Assembly (NCBI RefSeq): GCF_027744825.2
Contig: NC_071343.1
Location: 9,446,866 to 9,510,865, forward strand
Length of the DNA: 64,000 bases
Direction: 5' to 3'
From: Synchiropus splendidus
Lineage: Eukaryota; Chordata; Actinopteri; Syngnathiformes; Callionymidae
Under the pieces are notes generated by a model, which was not told the DNA's origin, did no database searches, and saw only the letters and a program-made list of their open reading frames with translations. A program made the translations under genes and the position numbers. Below, one piece after another: positions 1 through 13,400 of this stretch (its first letter is position 1; the number at the start of each line of letters is the position of its first letter).

Positions 1-1469
1 TTTTAGTAAAAAACTTGCTTCACAGAAATGCTCAAATTACCATTGTGAAATTGGCGTCTCTCTCTCTCTCCGTAAAACAAGCCGGATCTGACTCCCGACT
101 GGCAGGTGCTGGTTAAACCTGTGTTGTCGGGGGCTGACATGCTGCAGTGGAGAGGTGTTGTTCAATACAGCACTTCACAGAATGCTGATCTGGGCTCACA
201 CTGGACTGTGACTGCCGAACAGATAGGCTTCACCTCTCCAGGCACCTGCTGCACGGTCTTCTCACACGCCATGTGACCAGGCCGCTCGGTAATAAGCTGT
301 TTAAAGAAACTGTTCTGCTGGCTTTGTCACCGAACTTCTGACTCGCTCACCGAATGCCATCGGGGCACTTTAGAATGAGCTCAACACCACCAGAAACACC
401 ATACAGACTGCATAATTTTTTATCAGTTAGATGGCACATAAACTCATGACTTTGTCCCCAACATCCAGCCACTTCATTATTCTGCAGCGTCTTTGTGACA
501 CAGCATGAAGCAGAGGCTCAGTGCAGTGTGTAAGCCCCTCAAGGGCCCTCAGTATTTCAGTTTCTCCATTAGGCTGATGAGGTTTGGCAGCTAAAGTTCC
601 TACATTTTGCATTCCGCCATCACCGCTGGACCTAATTGGACCCACATCTCAACCCCTCATTGCAGGATAATTAGCTGGTAGCGTTCCTCACCTCCTCCAC
701 AAACTACACTTAACGTGATGTCATTTCATTTCCATGCAATGTTACCAGTTTGTGTGGACAGCGAGAGCCTTATAAGATGTAGAATTAAACACCTTCCTGT
801 GACCCTACAAGTGTTCGGCTTCATTCAGAATGTTGTCATTTAAACTTTATATCTCACTCCATGTTTGGAGGAAACATGTCATGCTCCAAGACAAACACCA
901 TTATCTTGAAATAATGAGAGCAAATATCCACATTTTTTTGCAGCTGCTCCGTGATTCGTTTTCCCACCCGTGGCCGAGTCGGATATTTTCTTAAGTTACA
1001 CTGACAGATTGACGTTTCCCAGGCTGGAGGGCTCTGGTACAGGAATGTTTTATTCATCCGACTGACATGGCATTGCCTCCGAGCGAGACAGGAAGCAAGA
1101 ATGGTAGGTGACACGGGGAGTAAGAGCAGAGGATGGCGTTGTTGTGTTTATTGCTCTGATGATCCGACACGGCTCAGAGACAGCTGGGTGACACCCGCCG
1201 CTGTGCACGCAGAGGAAGGAGGATGCTCTTAGTTAGCATGGAGGGGAGATCAAAACACTGCTCTTTTGGGCTGCAAATATTGGAGCGCATCGCTTGTCAC
1301 ATGTCAATCACAAGGCTTATTTCACATTCTTTCAACGTGTGTCCATCAGGGCTGCGTTTTTTGGGTGAAACCATTTGATGAATTCTAGCAGTAGAGCATA
1401 CAGAGAATAAGTTACTGTATTGAACATGACCATTTCTTTGTTACCAATTTTACTCATTTAATAATAATA

Positions 1470-2169
1470 CGGTGGTACCTCGGTTCTCGACCACAATCTG
1501 CTCCAGACGGCCGTTCAAGAAGCGATTTGTCCGAAATATGAATCGATTTTTCCCATTGCAATGAATGGAAAAAGAAATAATGCGTTCCAAGCCTTAAAAT
1601 AGTCTTTTGTAGGAGTGAATGTAGAGTGTCTGCTGCAGGTGGCTGTTCCTCTATGTGTGTGGCCGCTGCATGTGGGAGGGGTTGCCGAGTGAGTGACGTC
1701 TCTCCAGAAGTGAAGAGGTGCCCGGTGCGTGTCCAGCTCTGAATGTGCGCTTCTGTGCAGTTTGGCTGTGACAAACTCATAAACCAAGTCACGCTCTGTC
1801 CCAGACTCGCCTCATCCCTGTCCCAGCTCCATCAAACCCTGGAGTGGAGGTGTGGAGAGCGAGCACCTCCCCTGTGACACTCTACCACGGTCCAGTGTGG
1901 AGACAGGAAAGGTTTTACACCTCAATATGAAGAAAAAACAGCCAGTAAATGTAGCTAACGGGACACGTCTGCATACAGAGGCTCTGTTATACACAATAAC
2001 AAAGCGCGTCGTGGGTCAGCTGATCGGTCCACGCACGTTATGTTTTTTCCAGCTTTTTTCTGGGGCATTCGAGTTCTGGATTTTCGTTCAAAGTCCGAAG
2101 CAAAAAAATCTCGAAATTTTTGTTCGAATTGCTTGAAGTCCGGGACGTTCGAAAACCGAGGCACCACTG
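1470..2169. mobile_element. Non-autonomous mariner-like element, about 700 bp, TA-flanked
   Basis: Inverted ends can be read directly: the left end begins CGGTGGTACCTCGGTT and the complement of the right end begins CAGTGGTGCCTCGGTT. Both are bordered by a TA dinucleotide (1468-1469 and 2170-2171), the target duplication expected of the Tc1/mariner superfamily. The interior has no transposase frame, so it would need a transposase supplied elsewhere. The superfamily is inferred from the TA site and the terminal repeats, not from a protein. Confidence 0.7.
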
Positions 2170-5100
2170 TATTAATAATAATGCCATTAAGTCGGACCAT
2201 GTCTCATCGAACACTGTTTTATCTGTCTGAAGGGGAAAATTTGGTGAGTCATTGAGTTTTTATTTATTTATTTTTACACTATTATTTATTGCTGTTACAT
2301 AAAATATACAACAAAAAAAGAAAAAAATACACAAATAACAATACTAATACTAATAATAGTTGACACTATTATCTTTTAGTTGGGTGACAAAACGGTGCGC
2401 TCTATATATTTATTAAAGTTTTTAGGTGCTCACGTGTGTTCCCTAATCTTAAAGCCACTAAGAATCTTAAAAGACATCAACAATTTGGAGCAGGAATAAA
2501 TCACAAAAAGGTCAATAACATTACCAAATATTAAGTACAAAAAAAACACACTCAAACACGTCGCCCAATGCATTTTGTTTATTACCCTTCCTTGGTAATA
2601 AACAATGACGTTAAGCAATCAAAGTGACATTCACAGGGTTAAAAAACTCTTTTTGCTTCATGCAAAAAAAAGAAAGCAAATGGAACACAACAGCAAGCCA
2701 CATGAGTCAGATGTGCATTGTCAGCTCCCGTCGGCAACATTATCTGCAGATGGCACCGAACTTCCCAAGCCATGCTTGCCAGCTCAGAGTGAGGGATTTG
2801 ACTCCACACTGGACCACAACTGTTCGCTATTTAAATGCAAATTGTGTCCACAAACAGTCAAAGTAGCTCTCAGCTGATACTTGAGCAGTGTAAACTTGCC
2901 CTCTGTGTAGTAAAACCTGGAACAAGTCAGTACAAAGCCAAAAAAATAAAGTGCCAAAATGAACTGAGGCAACTCTACGATAAGCTTTAAATGCGTCCCT
3001 AATTTCCACTCCATTTTTTTTTCAAGTTTAATGGATGCTCATGTGTTTTTTTTTCTTCTTCACACAAGTGCATTGTCATGTGTTCAAAGAATTTGCTTCG
3101 TAACAAAGAGTGCTGCTGTTATGTCAATGTAAAATATTTAAGCCAATGACATTCATTTGTTGTACATCTGTTGTTGGGCGCAATGACCAAAAATCTACTT
3201 TTTTTTAACCCGTTGCCAGTGAAAAATCGGGTGGATTTTATTTATTTTTGATGCGTCGGGAGTATCCTGAAGTTAATAATGCATGTACAGTTTATGTAGC
3301 AGCGATACCTCTTCAATAAATCATGCCAGAGCCTGAAAAGTATTTGATGAATCTTAGTGCCACAAACAGACCCTAAGTCTAAGTCTGGTCGCTGATCTTT
3401 CTTTGTTTGGTAGAGTTATTATGCGACTGAAACGTTCCCTATATTTGTGTTCCCCGCTTGTCTGTTTGCTTTTCTTCGAGTGGTTACACATTTGTCAAAT
3501 CCTTTGTGGCTTTTAACAAATAGCACTTGCTCAGGACCAAATGGCTGAATGGAGCGAACTCAATGTTCATGAGATAAGTGTCTCTCCTCATCTCCAGGCA
3601 GGTCACGTGGACCTATTAGCCGGGAGCCACGGCAGAAGCCTCCTTCAGGACAAAACACTCCAGCCAAGAGACACTGCAGGCCTTGTTCCCTCTCGTGAGC
3701 TTTTTTTTTTTCTTTTTTTTTCGTAAAGAGGGTGTTTGCTTACTGGAACGATACTCCAAGGAGTACACTACAGACCAAATCAATAAACTTCACTGGCGCT
3801 CAATACACAATAGGGATACAGAAAGCATATAGAGAGTATCAACAATGTTTTCGGACATCACTATATTGAGTCACAATTTCAAATATCATAATGAAAATGG
3901 TGGAAAAATCGTTTTTTTTTAATAGGACGCCTGCATTATTCTGACACAAAGAGATGTAAACTAAGTTTTTTGATAGTTTCAATATGGTACTTTCTGCAGA
4001 GACAGTGTTTAAAACTGAACAAAAACCAGAAATGAACATGAATAATAACAATAACTATTATTATTATTATTATTTCTAGATTTGTTATTAATTTGACCAT
4101 GAAAAGGAACTAACAAACAAGGCTTATTTTCAATTTTCATTTCCAATCAATCTAAATTTATGTTAAATAAATAAATAAAATAAATATAAATAAATAAATA
4201 TGAAATTGTTGTTGTTGCCATCATAAATCAATACATTTTCGAATATTTAATCTTTTGCAGAAAACTATCAACAACAATAACAATGTGTTTTTTTCAATTT
4301 AAAAATCTTTTTTTCTATCTTGTTTTGCTTTCTTTTGACATTTCTACATTTGTGGGTGGAGAGACACCTCCTTTCTGGCCAAATTGAGTTCCTCTCAAAT
4401 TAGTTGGTGGGCAACTTTTTTTATTTATTTATATAAATTAGGTAATATATTTTTGTTTCTGAGCATTCATTGTTACTTACATTTCTTTTTTAACTGAATA
4501 AATACACAAAAAGATTAAGGATGAACACGTGAAAATGGGAATCATCAGCAACTGGGCAGTTTAAACATCACAGTAGACTCACTGCAACAACACATGCAGG
4601 CTGGACAAATGAACATGGGAATTTTGTCAGATAAAAACTGCCCTGGCCAGTGTTGGTCAACACAGTCAACTTCACTCTCCTTCACTTACTTTCACTCCCC
4701 CTGTCTGCCTCTCCCGAGCATCTGTCCAAATCTCACCAGTGTCCTTGCTAACGCTCTCGGGAAGACCAGGCCCTGTCAAACCTGAATCCATCAATCACTG
4801 GGCTGCAGCCACGGGGGGCAGCAAAGGGGGGTGCAGAGAATGAAATTAAAGCTTGAACAGGAGCTCGAATGGGAAGGTGGTTTGGGTGAAGCCTAGCCAC
4901 CAGTCAGCCCTCTCCCCCCTCACCTCTCCTTGCCCCAATCTTTCCGTCCTCCTTCACCGCTGCAAGGAACTCCCACTCTCAAGAGTTTAGACTCAGCTGT
5001 CAGGCCAAAAGAGGGGCTTTTATTACAGTGGGGGATGAGGTGAGGACACAAATTCAGAAAAGTGACAAGTCGAAAGTGAACGGTGGCGGAGGAACAGGAA

Positions 5101-7997
5101 TTCCGAGGACCGTGACAAGAACAGAGGGCGACCGGAGGAAAATAACAGGCGAGCAGAGGGAAACGGAGAAGGTGAGAGGAAGCCATGGGTGGGCCTGTCA
5201 TCAGGTGTGTGCTTGCTGTGCAGAATGAAGTGTCACTGTCAGAGACCCGGCTCCCCCTCTGGGCCGCCGCTGATTAATTGTCCGAGCAGCTGCTGTGATA
5301 GCGGCCACTTTACCCAGGACTCCCTCGACACTCACCCATGTCCCGTCCCTGCCAAGCAACATCTCTTCTCCCATGTACCGGACTGCCCGGCTGCCCTTCT
5401 CAGCTCGGAATTAGCTCCTTCTTTAGACAAGCCATCTTTTTTTTTTTCACCTCTCAATGACTGCTACAAATAATCTAACATCAGCCACCCATTCACCTTG
5501 CCATCGGGGGATAATGTCTCTCAGCATGAGAGCCTTTTTGGAACAAAGGCAGGGGGCTGAGCCAGCGTGATGTGTCGCATCCCCATCCATGTGTTTGCTC
5601 GTGCACTACAGCGACTGGCTGAGATAAAGCACCCTTGTCGCAGGTAAACAGCCTTGCACAGCGGGGTTAAAACGGTGGAGTTGACTTTCGGCCTGGATTG
5701 CGCCGACAAATCTCCTTTCACGTTAAAGCAAAGTCCATACACAGATGGCTCATAAAAGAGACAAAAGCAGGTCATGCTACGCAACGGGCAACAGTCAAAC
5801 TGGAAAAAAGTCAAGCCGGTCCAATTCCTTGGGGTGAAAACACTTTGAGTACAATGACAAGACGTCCTTCTAACCAGACGTGTTTTTTTAAGAGCTAAAA
5901 AAAAAAAATGCATTAGGGAATTTCAAAACTGTCTCTGATTTTGAACCGCTTCTTCTTAAGCAAGGTTGCATCGTATTAAGGTTTTGTTTCTCCGTGTCTT
6001 GGTGTGAACTGTGTCTGTGTACCTGTCCTTTTCAAAGGATGTTACCATTGCAGACTACACACTTCCATGTGTTCTGTACGATGGTATTGCTGTTCACCAC
6101 TATATACAGCGGTGGCGCAGCCCAGAGTCAAAACTTTCTGACAACGACCAACTCCAAAACAAACATGGCGACTGTGGAATAAGTATTGACAATGCACCTC
6201 ATGCACAAACAGCGTTGTAGGAGGCGGTGGTCGGTGAGGCTGATAAATACATTACAACTGGAGGATGGAGAATTTCTGCGATTGTTTTGTCTTGATCTTG
6301 TTTCATCAGATCTACATATCGGTTAGTAACAGCAACACTGCCCCCAGTGGTTTCTGGTGGAACTGTACCATCTGGTCCATATACGTAAGCTTTGAGGAAA
6401 CGTACAAGAATACGAACGAAATGATCACAAAGCACGGACAGCAGCCTCCGTGGGTAATGTTGAGGTGGCTGGGGTTGGAGTGAAAAACGGCTGACCAATA
6501 AGAAACGGTCAGGCTAAAGCGTAAATAAGCCTTTACTCTATTGATAGGCATTGAACTGTAGCCTTCTCTCGGAAACAAGTGACCAGTGTCTGTGTTTGCA
6601 CAGGGCACTGGTTGGTGGACGTCGTGTATCTCCTTTCAGTATTACAATGAGGGACACATTTTGTCGCACATGGATATCTTAATGATTTATATTAGAAATC
6701 TAAGGGTATTGCCAGGATGGAAAAAAAAAAAAATTGACGGTGGGGTGAAGGGGTTTGGTTTGTTTGCTGTTAATATTATTTTCCACGATATTCATGTATA
6801 TGTTGTGCGTTTTTTGCTTTATTATTAAATGCCATTTCATCATTATCTAGCCAATAAAACATAAAAAATAAAAATATATAAATAAAAACGTCTGTTTCTT
6901 GCTTTAATTATAAGAGTAAACTTAAAACTCTTTGGTCAATAATTGCATACTATTACTAATAACTTTAAACCGTGGCTTATCTGTAAAGGGTTTGTCTGAA
7001 AGAACCCTAACCCTTGTCTTTATTCTATACAAACAAACAATGTCACTGCCATCCCTGCTTTGTTCCTCACTTGATTTCAGTGCTTTTATACACTAAATCT
7101 GTTGACAAAAGAGAAAACAGCAGCAGAACCATCTGTATCTTCCTCCACTCAGTCACTCCAGTGTGTACATCAATTCTGACCACAGTATAAACGCAGGCGT
7201 ATGGTTAGTAGTTCTCCTATATAAGAGTCATCATGGCAAACTGATGGTCATTTTATGGGTTTAAAGGTGCATATGTCTTCTCAGAAGCGCCCGTTATTGC
7301 TCACTCAGATGGCAGTTAAAGCGGGGTGGTGGACGGCAGTTCCTCTGGGTTCATATTTCAGATTACTGGTGCCAGACACACTGGTCAGATAATATGGCAA
7401 TATATCATAAAGGCACCCACTGGTGAATTAAGCAAACAGAAGCTTAACCTTTTTTGTCAAAAATCCAATGATGCTAATTCTGCTTTTCCCCACTAAAAGA
7501 GTCTCTGTCAGCAGCCTTCCTTTTGTTCTCCCCCTGCACTTTCTGCAGAACCAATGCATCCATCCAGGTGGCTATATTGCCAACCCCCAAAAGCAGCCAA
7601 GGTCAATTGCCTTTCTGCTCCTCTCATCCTGTGCTTTATGTACCTTTACATCCAGGAAAAGAGGCCTTCCCATTTCCTGGGTGCCGCAAGGTGACTGCTC
7701 CTTTTTTTCCCCCAGCGTTGATGGATATACAGCTTGAAATGGTTCTTGATAGTCTGCTTTCAGGAGAGTTTTAAGTCTAATGGAGAAGACGACGATTAAA
7801 AATAGACGCTGAGTTTGTGAGGGAATGATTTCACATTTGACATGTCAAACACAAGTGTGTCATGCAGCGTATGACTGAATTATATGCAAAAAAAAAAGTA
7901 CAGGGAGAGTCCAGATCTCCGCCAAGCTGTTCAATTTCATCATTTACTTTATATCCATATAATCAGATCATATTTGGCATCTTTGAAATATTGATAT

Positions 7998-8697
7998 TGG
8001 GGATGCTCCAATCGACCGGTCACCGATCATGATCAACCGATTTCAGCGTGATCGGTGAATGCCGATTCCGACCTGTCACTGCCGATCACAACAACTGATC
8101 ACATGTGACAGCCCGCGCTCTGATGAAGCCCCGCTGGTTGTGACACGTCCGCTCCTTCCTACTCATGTCTGCTGTGTAGCTTTGTTCAATCTGTAATGTG
8201 AAGTTTGCATCCTGCAGCGCATGCACCGGAAAATGCTGTGCAGGGAAGCGCCTTCAAAATAAACACGCCATTTTTTGAAAGTGAAACCGCTGTTCCGTGT
8301 GCAGCAGACAGAAACAGAAACGACCGGATCTGCTGCCATTTTGGAGTCAGGCGCAGCGTTCTTCAGCCACTTGAATCTGAAACTTTTGAAAATATCTGGA
8401 GTGGAAAGTAAATAAATGCAGTGCTCTCTGTCTCAGAGTCCCTCTACAGTATGTAAATATTCCGTGGACATAACACAGTCTGTAGAGATTCACCTACGAT
8501 GTCTCACACTGAATTAAATGTTTTTCAGTTGTCCTTTTGACAGAATAATTGCTGCATTCAGCAAGGTTTTTCTATTTTTTGCCACCTCGCAGACGTATAT
8601 AAAAACGTGTTCAAATGATTTAAAATTCATTTTTTCACATCATTGTCAATCCATGTGATCGATATCGGTGATCGGCAGCAAAAAATCCTGATCCCTG
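7998..8697. mobile_element. Non-autonomous hAT-type element with intact 8-bp target duplication
   Basis: The 700-bp block starts TGGGGAT and ends ATCCCTG, degenerate versions of the hAT terminus CAGGGAT. It is flanked on both sides by the same 8-bp word ATTGATAT (7990-7997 and 8698-8705), the duplication length typical of hAT transposons. Near each end are inverted runs rich in CGATCACCGATC, giving sub-terminal fold-back potential. There is no transposase frame. An unaltered duplication suggests a fairly recent insertion. Confidence 0.75.
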
Positions 8698-9169
8698 ATT
8701 GATATTATGGCAGGTGGAAGTTGGACATTAAAGTGAGAGCAAAAAAATAAAGTTGAAGTTAAAAACCATAAGTACAAAAGGATTAAAATGTCTCTTTTAG
8801 TTAACTTCCACTTAAAACCTGCAGCAATACTTGTAATGAACTTGCTTCCTCTCCAATACATTTTCATTTCATTGAGATAACGTTGAATGTTGCTGTGAAA
8901 TACAGCCTTTTTTTTACCCCTTCACAGAACTGTTGGCTAACTAAGTGCTCTCTTCCGCTCTCTGTCTCTCCGTGTCCTCACTCGAGTTCCCTCAATCCCA
9001 GATGTCTCCTTACAGCTGCCGTGATGGACTGCAAACTCATTTATAACAGGTCACAAACGCCAAGTGGCTCATTTTAAAGGACGCCACTGCCTTTCCACCA
9101 ACGCGAGAGAAAAATCGACCAGGTAGAGTAGCATGCAGGGGCATCACTCGGGATGGCTCAGTAGTCACT

Positions 9170-9545
9170 TTTTGACATCCGATACTGAAGCCGTGAAGAT
9201 CAGGTGACACCGATCTGATACTGTAAACTGGTCACTCACAAATGTTTATGGATGTGTACAAGTTAACACTGACACCAAAACGCACCACACCACTGAAGTT
9301 ATGCACAACTGTTTTGGCTTTATTAAAAAGTGAAGCTTCCAATGACAAATAACCACGGTATACACGTTGTTCGAGGCACCATCATAAAATAAATAAATAA
9401 ATGAAACATTTTGGCACGTCGGGAGAAGTTGAGGATATTTGGGTTTATGGATCGTATCGAATGACCGATAATCTCATACCCGATCCAGTCATTTCGGGCC
9501 TGGATCAGTCCCGACACTGATCCCGGCCGACACTGACAACAATCC
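9170..9545. repeat. Degenerate repeat rich in GATC/GATACTG words
   Basis: This block resembles the GATCGG-rich ends of the hAT-type element at 8.0-8.7 kb: it has several spaced copies of CCGAT, GATCC and CGACACTGA-like words. Clear termini or a target duplication could not be defined. It is probably a decayed transposon of similar type, without coding content. Confidence 0.3.
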
Positions 9546-10079
9546 TAATCCCTCCCACTGAACACCCAGCTAAGGTTGAATGAAAAAAGAACACGGGTAA
9601 AGACAAGAGGTGAGCAGCTTCAACCCCCTGAAACAACATGTCTTCCAACATGCTATATCTGATATCACTTAAAGCCCATTTGTAATCGCATTGTACACGC
9701 AGATGAGCAGTGAATACTTTAGAAGGGATTACGAATGGAGGAAGGAGACGGCGAGGGTTCAGGAGCCAACCCACGCTATGAAAGGCTAATTTGAAGGTGG
9801 AGCTTGTCTTTCATGCGGAAAGTTGTCAGCTTGTTATCATCCTTTCATGGCCACCGTTATTAACTTGAAGCGGGAACGGGGAAATAACACAAAAGCTAAA
9901 TAAAAAAAAAAACATCACTCCAATATGTCAGGCGGCGAAAGTGGAACACATGCTAGACTTATCATGGAGCTCTCATCCTAAACCGAGGCGGTAATGAGTG
10001 TGTCTTAACAAAGATTAGCTATAATTTCCTTTGTCATTTTAAAGCTTTTGCATTGTGCGTGGAGGCGCACAAAGCCCCA

Positions 10080-10420
10080 GATGAAGGCGGAAGACAGGCA
10101 GAGGCAGAGTAACAACGACAACGGAGCAGAGAGAGTCTCTGCGTCTGTCAGTCACCGTCAATCCCTCCAACCATCCGAAGAGCAGCGGTGACAGTCACCA
10201 CACGCAGACGCACACGGAGGGGATGTTCGCGCTTCCTAAAGCTTTTGTCACCGCAATTCACAACCTTCAAAATTTGGTGGAGCTGCCGACAGAGCAGGAG
10301 GAGGACGACAGGGTGTTGTGTGACGCGGCGACAGCTCAAGGGATCAAGAGCGTCTTTATATACAAGATGAGTTCAAGGTGCAGCTCGGGTGTTTCAGGGC
10401 TCCACTTACAAACATTTGCA
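10080..10420 (+). other. CpG-rich island in erbb4 intron 1 with a short open frame
   Basis: This stretch is clearly richer in CG than its surroundings. On the plus strand an open frame begins at 10223 (MFALPKAF) and runs about 50 residues to a possible donor at AAG|GTGCAG near 10376. On the minus strand there is a TATATAAAG box at 10354-10362. I do not recognise the peptide. It could be an alternative promoter, an antisense first exon, or chance in a GC-rich patch; only the base composition is seen with certainty. Confidence 0.2.
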
Positions 10421-13400
10421 TGACTTGAGAAAAGAAAGGTCAGTTGTGTCAAAATACCTAAACCTTCATTTTAAAAAACCCTATTGCTATTTGGCTGAAC
10501 TTAATAGCTATTTCCAAACATCATTTGGGTACATAAATATACACATAAATGTGGGCCAAATTTGGCCGCCCAATTGACTTTACGTGGCCCACATGAGCTT
10601 CAAATGGGGCAGTGGCCTCTAAAGTTATCATTAAACAACACATTCTCACTCCAACGGCACCAAGTAGCAAGTATTGGACATCTGCGTCCACCTGCATGTA
10701 GATGCATTTAGGCTGAGACCAACATGTTCTGCATTCTGCAGCAAATCCTGACACCGTGAGCTACATGTCACATGAATGATGGAGGTTAGGGTTAGAGCTT
10801 GCCATTGGATGGCGCTTTTTTTGCTTTTTACTTCACAGTGTCAGTTGGCACATAAACAAAAAAGCATAAAACAACCTTCATTGAAGGTCACAAAAGGGGG
10901 AGCGCCACAAATGGTGCTATACATACCAAGTGAAATCTGCATCGCAGAAGTGATGACGGTGATGATTTCAGCCGCACCTTTTGGAAAATCATAGTGGAAG
11001 GGAATTTTCCTCCATTGAAGCGTCTGTGCATCATCACGCAGTGCGGAAGAATGACATCGGTGTTAACAAAAATTGTTGGTCATTGACACCTTGGGAGCGA
11101 GAATGGGTTGAATTTAAAGGGGCACCGGGCTGATCGCAGTACAGGTTTCTGGATTCACCCTTAATGGTTGCCAGTACCGGTGACTCGCGCCTCTAGAAAA
11201 TGAGGCCTCAGAATAGGGCCAGAACACAATCCAAGATCTCACATTTATCCCAGGTGCTATTGGCGCATCAGAGCTGGAGACAATTCAGGAAAGACGGAAG
11301 CCGAGGGCCCTTCACCCCTGCAACCCAATGTGCAAAATGTGGAGGACAATAGCTTCATACTCACTTTGAAAAATGTTTTTTCAACCACGCAATGGAATCC
11401 AATCCAGACAAAAATCACCTTTCAGCTACAAGTCCTAAATGGACATATCATTTCTTGTTACAAATCCACGGTAAAGAAAACAATGATCAGCAAGCTCATT
11501 CACATTGTCTGCTGATCTCACGGTCGAACCGGCTCAACATATGCATCCACCTCCCTGTAACACCACAGCGGCGGCAGCTGCGAGGACAGTGATACTCTTC
11601 GCGCTGGGAGCTATATCTGGTGGTGCAGCTACATTTGCTGGTGGGGGGGGAAACACACAGACCTAAATGACTTCCCCTCGACAGAAACAGAAAACTCCTA
11701 ATTGCTCTGGTCTGTATTTTTAACCCAGTTGAATTTAGCATTCGTCATTCAATATAGTGACGCCGGTCTGTATGGAGCCGAATGTTGATAGATTACAGGT
11801 TTAATGGCAAGGCTTGCTGCTGTTTAATCGGTGAGATGCCATTGATGGTTGGTCCTGTGGTGGATACATGTGTGTGACGTTTGGTCGACAGACTGTTATC
11901 TGGTGTCAGAGTGTTCTGTCCAGCGTTATTTGATGTCAACCTAGCTCCTACATGGTTGACACATTTTGTCAACACCATAATTGGCGAGCTAACCGGCGAT
12001 GACTGAGGATGGCAGAGCATCCCAAGACAGCTCACATCACAGCCAAACAAAGGTGGGTATTTTGTCTATCTCTGGTTCTGGTTCAAGGTATCATGGCGTG
12101 TGCTGTGCATGGCTTACCTTGCATGTCTGCAAGCAGTTGACACACTGGGGGTCTGACTTGAGGGCAGCTGGTCTAGGATCGTTGTTAAACCAGGAGAAGT
12201 TAAGTTTGAAGTTTGGAGGCACAGCGAAATTTGGGATTTTTCCATTTTTGGTCTAGAAGGGCAGTGGGCAAGGGTACATCCCTCCACACATGATACTGGG
12301 TTATAACTCTCTGGGGGTACTTCATGATTTCGTAAACAACCATGAACCAGCAACGCAACACTTGACGAGAGAATAGACCAGTGGGAACACTGGTTAGGTA
12401 GTTAAGTGGGTTTATGTAGGTGTGAGATCTGAGAATTTGCTTTTAGTAAACTTTAAACTAAATATTAAAACAAAATAAACTGAAGAATATGGAGATTATA
12501 AGTGCAAACCTCTCAAATATTCAACTACCGTTATTTTCCAGACAGGCGCTGAGACCGGCTGTGGCGTCGGAACTGTTGTACTTCTTCCTCCCATTTTCCC
12601 GGTGCATGAGTTTTGACCACCATGTGACTTTCTGTTGTATTTTACTGTTAGTATTTCTGACCGTATTTTGTGTTTGTGACTTTTGTGTACTCTTCTTTAT
12701 TCTTATCTGATTCTTGTCTGCTCTCTGTTCCTAGATTTATTGATACTCTGTTCTAATCGTGTTTTCTCTCGGTTCGGTGACGCCCTTGGTTCTTCCTTCT
12801 GTCTGCTCATTTGTGTTATTTTGTGAATTACTGAGTTGTTCAAACTTATTCTCGATGTTGAGTCTCTTTGCTGCTGGTCACCATTCGGACTTGGGTTCTG
12901 TGCACACATGGTCCCTGACAATTACAATTTATCACGAGGCTGAAAACTCCTTTGAAACTATCGTCTAAGCAACTGTTTCTAGAGGTGGTCACAAGTGTTT
13001 AAAATGAAAGTTCTGTTGATAGTGTGTCAGATCTGTCTTCCAGCATTTGTCCTTGAGAACGATAGAAACAAAGTAGAAGCTACAATGTACATTGTGGTGA
13101 AGGAAAAATTAAACTGCTGATTTTAAAACCAGTGCTGAAACAGAGAAAACGCTCTTTGAACTCGATTCCGCAATTTCTCTCTGATCTTGTCTGAGTGAGT
13201 CATGCTCCAAGCGTGTGTGCTTCTGCTCTCAATGAGACCGACTTACCATTTAAAGGTCCACTCAAGCATGGCTTACACATAAACAACATACTAATAAGAT
13301 ACTGAATTTCCACTTCAAAGATGAAATAAAAATTCCCAACAACACCTCAAAATGGCAGAAAAATTACTCAATAATTTGATTCACTATGTAAAGATGAAAA

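Noticed and set aside
2830..2840. ATGCAAAT octamer in erbb4 intron 1
   Set aside because: An eight-base match is expected by chance in 64 kb, and no immunoglobulin sequence is near it.
5521..5913. 130-codon minus-strand frame
   Set aside because: No domain, poor codon structure, no flanking splice signals; treated as chance within erbb4 intron 1.
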